From JAFECT01 sp036501825 (GTDB lineage Bacteria > Pseudomonadota > Alphaproteobacteria > Caulobacterales > Caulobacteraceae), in the NCBI GenBank assembly GCA_036501825.1, contig DASXZP010000039.1, positions 41,719-105,718 of the forward strand: a DNA stretch of 64,000 nucleotides, given 5' to 3'. Below the pieces are notes generated by a model that was not told the DNA's origin, searched no databases, and saw nothing but the letters and a program-made list of their open reading frames with translations. Of the stretch, positions 58,287 to 64,000 are shown piece by piece. Position numbers and translations under genes: made by a program. Position 1 is the stretch's first letter. Each line of letters opens with the position of its first letter.

Positions 58287-59459
58287 TCAGTCCGCGCTCA
58301 GGCTTTCCACCAGGCACAGCATGAACTGGGCGCCGCGCTCGATCTGCGCCTTGTCGATGTACTCGTCGGGCTGATGCGCCTGGTCGATGGAGCCGGGACC
58401 GCAGATGACGGTCGAGAAGCCCGCGCCCTGGAACTGCCCCGCTTCCGCGCCGTAGGACACCGCGCGGCCGGGGCTGTTGTCGCCGGTCAGGCTGCGCACC
58501 AGCGCTTCGGCTTCGCTGTCCGGCTCGGGGGTCAGGGGCGGCACGGTGCGCAGCACCTCGAGCGCAGCGCCGCAGCCGGGGAAGCGCGCCTTCAGCACGC
58601 GGTCGAGTTCGGCGACGTGCGCGCGCAACGGCGCCAGCACCGCTTGCGGGTCATAGGCCGCGGGCGCGCGCAGATCGCTGGTGAAGCGGCATTCGCGCGC
58701 GAGGATGTTCGAGGCGGTGCCGCCGTTGATCAGGCCGACGGTCATTGACGGCCCCTTGGGCAGGAACAGCGATGCGGGATCGGCCTCCGAATCCAGTTGC
58801 GCCGCGAGATCGCCGATGAACGCGACCAGCCGCGCCGCCTCCATGTTCGCCGATACGCCCAGGTGCGGCTGACTGGAATGCGCCTCGCGGCCGGTGACCG
58901 TGACGGTAAAGACGGTGATCGACTTGTGCGCGGTGACCAGTTCCATGCTGGTCGGCTCACCCACGATCACCAACCGCGGCTGCGGCCCGTGGGAGACGAG
59001 CTTGCGGATCAGATGCGGCGCGCCAATGCAGCCGATCTCCTCGTCATAGGTAAAGGCGAAATGCACCGGCCGCTTCAGGTCCGCCTTCGCAAACAAAGGC
59101 GCCGCCGCCAGCGCCAGCGCAATGAACGCCTTCATGTCGCATGTGCCGCGCCCATAGAGCCGCCCATCGCCCTTGTCGGTCAGGGTCCACGGATCCGACG
59201 TCCACGGCTGCCCGTCCACCGGCACCACATCGGTATGCCCCGACAGCACCACCCCGCCGTCGATCTCAGGCCCGATCAGCCCCAGCAGGTTCGCCTTGTC
59301 GCCCTGTTCGTTGGGAATACGCATCGACCGCGCGCCATGTTTGGCAAGCTCGGCCTCGACATAGTCGATGAGCAAAAGGTTCGACCCGCGCGAGGTGGTG
59401 TCGAACGCGACGAGGCGGCGGAGGTACTCAGTGGCGGTTTCGGCAAGGGCGTCGGACAT
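58287..59459 (-). CDS. argE: acetylornithine deacetylase (M20 family)
   Basis: The protein is 390 aa from the ATG at 59459; in-frame starts further upstream lack support. The M20 metal motifs are LSGHTDVVPVDGQPW (ligand His), YGRGTCDMKAF (bridging Asp), FTYDEEIGCIGA (catalytic and ligand Glu) and EPTSM; the dimer domain has AHSSQPHLG, and the last ligand His is in AHQPDEYI. The ordering and AFDTTSRGSNLLLIDYVE start are typical of ArgE, which makes ornithine from N-acetylornithine. The window cannot show whether this organism also uses ArgJ. A pair of 24-base repeats lies just upstream. Confidence 0.9.
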   Translation of the reverse strand: MSDALAETATEYLRRLVAFDTTSRGSNLLLIDYVEAELAKHGARSMRIPNEQGDKANLLGLIGPEIDGGVVLSGHTDVVPVDGQPWTSDPWTLTDKGDGRLYGRGTCDMKAFIALALAAAPLFAKADLKRPVHFAFTYDEEIGCIGAPHLIRKLVSHGPQPRLVIVGEPTSMELVTAHKSITVFTVTVTGREAHSSQPHLGVSANMEAARLVAFIGDLAAQLDSEADPASLFLPKGPSMTVGLINGGTASNILARECRFTSDLRAPAAYDPQAVLAPLRAHVAELDRVLKARFPGCGAALEVLRTVPPLTPEPDSEAEALVRSLTGDNSPGRAVSYGAEAGQFQGAGFSTVICGPGSIDQAHQPDEYIDKAQIERGAQFMLCLVESLSAD

Positions 59460-59483
59460 GACCTGAGACTTAGCCTCCCGCAT

Positions 59484-59550
59484 CACCGCAGACCACCGTA
59501 TTTACGGCGCCCCCCGGGCGGTGGAACACCGTAGACCACCGTATTTACGG
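59484..59550. repeat. 24-nt direct repeat with palindrome upstream of argE
   Basis: CACCGCAGACCACCGTATTTACGG (59484-59507) recurs as CACCGTAGACCACCGTATTTACGG (59527-59550) with one difference, 43 bases apart. Each copy contains the palindromic unit CCGTA-TT-TACGG. On the minus strand the copies lie 25 and 68 bases upstream of the argE ATG, a position where a regulator could act. ACCCTGG is also doubled at about 59553-59566. Confidence 0.65.
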
Positions 59551-59654
59551 TGACCCTGGACCCTGGAACACAGAGTCCGCGTGTCTCACTTGGTGAGCAG
59601 ACCGTCGAAACGCAAAACCGGAAAAAGTCTCCGATTCACCGGAAATCTGCGCGC

Positions 59655-60095
59655 TCAAAGATTGACGATCTCGCATCCGATCCGTTCGCAGATGCGCTCC
59701 GCCACGATCAGGCGGTGACAGCCCTGGGCGTCGGCCTCATAGCACAGCAAGGCCGCCTTGCGGTCCGTGACAAGCTCGGTCGCGCGCGCAAGCTCGAGCT
59801 GCGCGGCGGGCTCTTCAAGGTGGGTCTCAAAGATCGCGCGCATTTCGGCGATGCGGCCGTGCCGCGCCGCCTCGCGACCCGGTTTCGGGGTCCCAAGCTG
59901 GCGCAGGTGCAGGTACTCGATCCCCGCCGCTTCCAGGCTCGCGGCCAGCACCGTCTTGGAAAACCCAGCGCGCCGCGACGCGGCCACGGCGCGCACGTCG
60001 ATCAGCAACGAGACGCCAGCGCTTTTCAGGCGATCGATGACCGCCGCCTGGGTCTGTTGCTCATAGCCTATGGTCGCAAGCGGGTGAGCGGGCAT
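59655..60095 (-). CDS. DUF488-family protein
   Basis: The protein is 146 aa from ATG 60095. It has the DUF488 pattern: ATIGYEQQTQAAVIDRLKSA, then LIDVRAVAASRRAGFSK and a C-terminal block with LLCYEADAQGCHRLIVAERI including the Cys-His pair. DUF488 proteins are common in bacteria and may bind nucleic acid or metal; no activity is proven. It is divergent from the M1 aminopeptidase gene and on the same strand as argE, from which it is separated by the repeat region. Confidence 0.85.
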   Translation of the reverse strand: MPAHPLATIGYEQQTQAAVIDRLKSAGVSLLIDVRAVAASRRAGFSKTVLAASLEAAGIEYLHLRQLGTPKPGREAARHGRIAEMRAIFETHLEEPAAQLELARATELVTDRKAALLCYEADAQGCHRLIVAERICERIGCEIVNL

Positions 60096-60255
60096 TGCGG
60101 ACCGACTAGGCGCAGGGCGACCGGGACGCAAGGGTGCTCCTTGGAACACCGTTACAGCAATTTAATCCGTGGCGGTGCATCCGCCGGGGCGGTTTCGCGC
60201 ATCTAAACGGTAAAGCTGCGGCTGGCCGCAGACGAATGGAGGGGACGTCTTGCAA

Positions 60256-62733
60256 ATGCGATTTGGCATCTATGCGATCGTGCTCTCGATGGCTGTGGCC
60301 GCCGGCGTAGCGTTCGCCGGCCCGCTCGCGGCCCCCAAGCCGGCGGCTTACCGGCTCGATTCCAACGCAACGCCCGAGCACTATCGGATCGACATAACCC
60401 CTGACGTCGCCGCCATGCGGTTTTCGGGCTCCGAACAGATTCGCGTGCGTCTGAAGCACGCGACGCGCACCGTCACAATGAACGCCGCCGAGCTTTCGAT
60501 CTCCGCCGCCGCCGCCGACGGCGCGCGGGCGCAGGTCGCGCTGGACGACAAAAGCGAGCGCTTGACGCTGACGTTCGCCCATCTGCTTGCCGCCGGCGAG
60601 CATCGCTTGACCCTTGCGTATGGCGGCAAGATCAACACCCTGCCGCGCGGCCTGTTCGCCGTCTCCTACGACGATCACGGCGTGAAGAAGACCGCGCTCG
60701 GCACGCAGTTGGAAAGCATCGACGCGCGCCGCCTCTTTCCCGGCTGGGACGAGCCCGACCACAAGGCAGTGTTCGCGCTTTCGATGGTGACGCCGAAGGG
60801 CGAACTCGCGGTCTCCAACATGCGCGTCGTTTCAACCCGCTCCGCCGGCGCCGGCCGCCAGCGCGTGACGTTTGCGCAGACGCCCCGGATGTCTCCTTAC
60901 CTGGTGTTCCTGGGCGCGGGAGACTTCGTCCGCGTGACGCGCAAGGCTGGGCCCGTCGAAATTGGCGTCGTGACTACGCGCGACGCGGCGAAGAACGCGG
61001 ACTTCACGCTCGCCGCCGCAAGCGAACTGATACCGTACTACGGCCGCTACTTCGGCGCGCCCTATCCCCTGCGAAAACTCGATTTCTTCTTGATGCCAGG
61101 CTCCGGCCAGCCGGTGGGGATGGAGAACTGGGGCGCGGTGTTCGGCTACGAGAACGGCTTCATCGTCAACCCGAAGACGACAACCGAAGGCGGCCGCGCT
61201 TTCGTCTATCTGGTTATCGCCCATGAGCTCGCACACCAATGGTTCGGCGACCTCGTGACCTTGAAGTGGTGGGACGACACCTGGCTGAACGAAGGCTTCG
61301 CGTCGTGGCTGCAGGTCAAGGTCAGCACGCACTTCCATCCGGAATGGTATCCCGGCCTTCAGGCGCAGGGTTCGCGCGACGGCGCGATGCAAGTTGACGC
61401 CGGAAACGCCACCCACCCGGTGATCACGCCGGTCGATGATCCGTCGAAGATGGATCAGATCTTCGACCAGATCACCTACGACAAGGGCCAGGGGGTTATT
61501 TCGATGCTGGAGGCGTGGCTTGGCGAGGAGCCGTTCCGGCGCGCCATTTCCACCTATGTTCGCGCCAACGCTTACGGCTCCGCGACCACACCCGATCTCT
61601 GGCGCACCTTGAGACAGGCCGACCCGCGCGCACAACAGGTCGCGGAGGCCTTCACGACACGCCCCGGCGTGCCGCTGCTCACCGCCTCGATCGGACCTTG
61701 CGTCAACAATCAACGCGCTGTGCATCTGGTTCAGACGCGCTTGACCAGCGACGGATCCGAAAACGCTCAACCCTGGCCGCTGCCCTTGCGGCTTGGCGAG
61801 GCGGGCGCAACGGCGGCGGCGGCCCGTATCGACGACGCGCGTAGTCTGGACGCGAGGGTCGCCGGGTGCGCACCCGTCGTTGTCAACGCCGGTCAGGACA
61901 GCTATGTGCGCACAGCCTACGATGACCAGGGCTTTGCTGAGCTTTTGACCGCCCTGCCCCGGCTCAGTCCCGCCGACCAGATGGGCTTGATCGACGATAA
62001 CTGGGCGCTTGCGCCGACAGGCGTCGTCGGCGCCGAGCGCTCGCTCGAACTCCTGCAGGCGCTCCCGGCGGTGACCGCGAGGCCGGTCTGGCAAGAGGAA
62101 TTGTCCGTGCTGCGAAGCCTGGACCGCGCTTATCCACCAGGACCGGCGCGCGATCGCCTGCGCGGCTTCGTGTGCGCAGTGCTTCGCACGGCGCAAAGCC
62201 GAACATCGGACCCGAGCCTGAGTCAGGACTTCCAGAGGGCGCTCGCGAGCTACGACGACGCGACCGCGGTGGCCGCGGCCCAGGCGGACCTGACGCGGCT
62301 TCTCGCCGGGCAGACGCTGACGCCGGCCGAACAGGGCGTCGCCCTCGACGCGGGCGTCGCGCACGCGGACGCCGCGCTCTACGAGCGGGTTGTGAACGCC
62401 ATGCGGGGCGCGGCATCGACCGATTTCCGCACGCGGCTGCTTCTCGCCCTCTCGCGCGTCTCTGACGAGCCGCTGGCGAAACGCACGCTCGACCTGACTC
62501 TCGAAGACGATGTGGCGGCGGGCGTGACGGTGGAAATGCTGGATGGCCTGGCGCAACGCCACGGCGCGATGGTTGAGGCCTTTGTCCAGGCGCACGCCGA
62601 TGTCTTCGATCGCAAGCTAAGGCCGGTCGACCGAACCCAGGTGAAAAACGCTGCTCAAGCGCCCGTGGACACGCCGGCTCAGCTGAAGATGAAAGGCCGG
62701 ATCGACGCGTGGCTCGCGTCGCACCAAGCCTGA
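60256..62733 (+). CDS. exported M1-family aminopeptidase (825 aa)
   Basis: The start chosen is ATG 60256, 8-10 bases after GGAGGGGACG; a TTG at 60250 lies too close to that site. A signal peptide runs to AFA-GP. M1 motifs: GMENWGAVFG (Met289), zinc HELAHQWFGD (His323) and Glu in LNEGFASWLQ, followed by an ERAP1-like helical domain (about 520-825). It shares its layout with the enzyme encoded at 25140-27755, and both are exported. The two likely differ in peptide preference. It stands alone on its strand. Confidence 0.92.
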   Translation: MRFGIYAIVLSMAVAAGVAFAGPLAAPKPAAYRLDSNATPEHYRIDITPDVAAMRFSGSEQIRVRLKHATRTVTMNAAELSISAAAADGARAQVALDDKSERLTLTFAHLLAAGEHRLTLAYGGKINTLPRGLFAVSYDDHGVKKTALGTQLESIDARRLFPGWDEPDHKAVFALSMVTPKGELAVSNMRVVSTRSAGAGRQRVTFAQTPRMSPYLVFLGAGDFVRVTRKAGPVEIGVVTTRDAAKNADFTLAAASELIPYYGRYFGAPYPLRKLDFFLMPGSGQPVGMENWGAVFGYENGFIVNPKTTTEGGRAFVYLVIAHELAHQWFGDLVTLKWWDDTWLNEGFASWLQVKVSTHFHPEWYPGLQAQGSRDGAMQVDAGNATHPVITPVDDPSKMDQIFDQITYDKGQGVISMLEAWLGEEPFRRAISTYVRANAYGSATTPDLWRTLRQADPRAQQVAEAFTTRPGVPLLTASIGPCVNNQRAVHLVQTRLTSDGSENAQPWPLPLRLGEAGATAAAARIDDARSLDARVAGCAPVVVNAGQDSYVRTAYDDQGFAELLTALPRLSPADQMGLIDDNWALAPTGVVGAERSLELLQALPAVTARPVWQEELSVLRSLDRAYPPGPARDRLRGFVCAVLRTAQSRTSDPSLSQDFQRALASYDDATAVAAAQADLTRLLAGQTLTPAEQGVALDAGVAHADAALYERVVNAMRGAASTDFRTRLLLALSRVSDEPLAKRTLDLTLEDDVAAGVTVEMLDGLAQRHGAMVEAFVQAHADVFDRKLRPVDRTQVKNAAQAPVDTPAQLKMKGRIDAWLASHQA

Positions 62734-62742
62734 AGCGCGGGC

Positions 62743-63438
62743 TCAGCCCTCACGCGCCAGACGCTCCGCGATGACGCGGAAGGCCATGGCGTTGATCACC
62801 AGGCCCACGTGGCTACCGACCACCTCCACGTTGTCGGCGCCGGCGCCGGTGTCGCGGCAGTCGAAGGCGGAGACGATGCCGTCGCTTTCGCTGAAGATCG
62901 CGGTGTGCGGCATCGGCAAGGGTGAGCGGTCGGGCCGGGCGTGCGGGTCTTCGCCGGTGAGGTTGCGGCGCAGCCACACTACCGGCGTGGGCATGCTGGT
63001 CTCGTCGCCGGCGTAGGGGGCGCCGAGGGTGATCACGCGGGAGACGTTCGCCGGATGCTCGCGCGCGTATTCGCGCGCCAGGGCGCCGCCCAGGCTGTGA
63101 CCGATGAGGGCCACCTTGTCGTCGCCGCGGATGGCGCCCACCCGTTCGGTCAGCCGTTCGTTCTGCTCGCCGAAGGTGCGCCGACCGAAATTAGGGCCCG
63201 CGCCCAACGCGTGGGCGCGGTAGCCAAGCCAGGTCAGCCAGGCGCGCAACAGGAAGGTCGAATTGTCGTCGAGCGAAAAGCCCGGTAGCACGATCACCGT
63301 CTCACCCTGCCCGCGCGGCGCGGCGGCGAGCCACGGGGCGCTGGAAAAGAGGCCGGCGAGTTCGAGCGCACAGCGGGCGCCCTCGGTCAGGGTGTAGGCG
63401 AAATGCGGCGGACGCCGGTCGGGAAGCGGGTGACTCAT
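62743..63438 (-). CDS. alpha/beta-fold hydrolase
   Basis: The protein is 231 aa from ATG 63438. The fold features are TVIVLPGFSLDDNSTFLLRA, the nucleophile elbow GHSLGGALAREYA and the late His in VVGSHVGLVINAMA; the catalytic Asp is likely in SESDGIVSAFDC. The closest types are lipase/esterase or PGAP1-like hydrolases. The substrate is unknown. It is on the same strand just after the phaC-like gene (44 bases), so it may be co-transcribed and take part in storage-polymer metabolism, which is an inference. Confidence 0.82.
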   Translation of the reverse strand: MSHPLPDRRPPHFAYTLTEGARCALELAGLFSSAPWLAAAPRGQGETVIVLPGFSLDDNSTFLLRAWLTWLGYRAHALGAGPNFGRRTFGEQNERLTERVGAIRGDDKVALIGHSLGGALAREYAREHPANVSRVITLGAPYAGDETSMPTPVVWLRRNLTGEDPHARPDRSPLPMPHTAIFSESDGIVSAFDCRDTGAGADNVEVVGSHVGLVINAMAFRVIAERLAREG

Positions 63439-63482
63439 CTTGTCGTTCGACCCGGTTTCGCGCGAGTCGTCAAACAGACCGC

Positions 63483-64000
63483 TCAGCGGCCGCGTACGTA
63501 GGAACCCGGGGCCGGCTCGATCGTCTTCAGCTTGCCCGAACCCGGTTGGCGCGCCGCGACCCTCGCCTCGTCCAGACCGGTGAGCCAAGCCTGCCACGCG
63601 GGCCACCAGGAGCCTTCGTTCTTCGTCGCGCCGTCCATCCACGCCTGCGGTTCGTCCGGCAGGGCGTCGTTGGTCCAGAAGCCGTGCTTGTTGGCCGAGG
63701 GCGGATTGATCACGCCGGCGTTGTGGCCCGAGCCGCCGAGCACGAAGCGCGTGTCGCCGCCGAACAGCCCGGCGCCCGCATAGGTCGCGGCCCACGCGGA
63801 AACGTGGTCGTCCTTCAGCGAAACCAGCATCACCGGCGCCGTCACCTTGCCGAGATCGAGGGGTACGCCGTCGATCACGACGCCGCCGGGCTCGCGCAGA
63901 CGATTGCCCTTCAGCATCAGCTCGCCATAGCTGGTCAGGAACGCCGCGGGAATGCGCGCGCCGTCGGCAAACCAGTAGAGGATGTCGGAGGGCGGCGCCT
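63483..64000 (-). CDS. phaC: class I poly(R)-hydroxyalkanoic acid synthase, C-terminal part (cut by window edge)
   Basis: The reading frame is open to the window end. The visible C-terminal segment includes SDILYWFADGARIPAAF, then REPGGVVIDGVPLDLGKVTA, the catalytic Asp in SLKDDHVSAW and the catalytic His in GSGHNAGVINPPS. This is the end of a PhaC-type synthase, which polymerises hydroxyacyl-CoA into PHA granules; the nucleophile Cys lies beyond the window. The protein ends with a basic tail, SYVRGR. It is followed by the alpha/beta hydrolase gene. Confidence 0.9.
   Translation of the reverse strand, partial: APPSDILYWFADGARIPAAFLTSYGELMLKGNRLREPGGVVIDGVPLDLGKVTAPVMLVSLKDDHVSAWAATYAGAGLFGGDTRFVLGGSGHNAGVINPPSANKHGFWTNDALPDEPQAWMDGATKNEGSWWPAWQAWLTGLDEARVAARQPGSGKLKTIEPAPGSYVRGR

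Noticed and set aside
1..64000. CRISPR array, prophage, insertion sequence or toxin-antitoxin pair
   Set aside because: No regular spacer array, transposase, integrase, terminal inverted repeats or recognisable toxin-antitoxin genes were seen.

Overview
The window is a gene-dense, roughly two-thirds G+C stretch of an alphaproteobacterial chromosome, most likely from the order Caulobacterales (a Caulobacteraceae-like relative). Three things point there. The tRNA-His has U72 and A73, the divergent type described for Caulobacter crescentus and related alphaproteobacteria. The his cluster carries a TrpR/YerC-type regulator. The content of TonB-dependent receptors, exported peptidases and a PHA synthase fits as well. 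No insertion sequence, prophage, integrase, CRISPR array or rRNA operon is visible. The window reads as stable chromosome with some less usual accessory genes.

Layout. 1-4042: his operon on the minus strand (regulator, hisG, hisD, a HisC-like/HisB fusion, start of hisH), tightly coupled. 4206-10369: an RcnB-like periplasmic protein, a membrane protein, convergent thrC and thrB, and an aminotransferase-permease pair. 10516-19988: secreted and membrane proteins (two double-length DoxX-like proteins, a Tat-exported MBL hydrolase, a Tat-exported tyrosinase, a secreted beta-helix protein), a pyrophosphatase, a sulfotransferase, a small outer-membrane barrel and a GNAT enzyme. 20529-29355: a 2OG oxygenase, an exported M20-M24 peptidase pair, a MAPEG protein, an FMN reductase, an M1 aminopeptidase, a class A beta-lactamase with a changed KTG motif, and a TetR regulator.

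29456-34920: signalling block with a CHASE3 hybrid histidine kinase, a small conserved ORF, a metallophosphoesterase and two stand-alone MEDS-domain proteins. 35963-41391: two divergently transcribed TonB-dependent receptors, one in an operon with a PadR regulator and a small membrane protein. 41486-49661: VOC protein, YiiX-like protein, NRAMP-like transporter with a non-canonical metal site, a NarL-type two-component pair, a glycine-rich repeat protein with an RcnB-like tail, and a CsbD protein. 50578-53839: a two-gene glycosyl-transfer cassette (GtrB-like GT2, then a predicted GT-C-like/GtrA fusion). 53952-56966: tRNA-His, the exbB-exbD-tonB operon that would energise the receptors, and a cold-shock gene. 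57345-64000: small secreted protein, GFA protein, argE with direct repeats upstream, DUF488, a second M1 aminopeptidase, an alpha/beta hydrolase and the C-terminal end of phaC.

Main points for a second look: the HisC-like half of the HisB fusion lacks the PLP lysine (Gly159); a two-gene Gtr-type cassette in which GtrA is fused to a multi-spanning protein; tandem MEDS proteins near a hybrid kinase; a KPG-type class A beta-lactamase; a 24-nt direct repeat containing a palindrome upstream of argE; and the divergent tRNA-His. No wholly new multi-gene defence or mobile system is evident.
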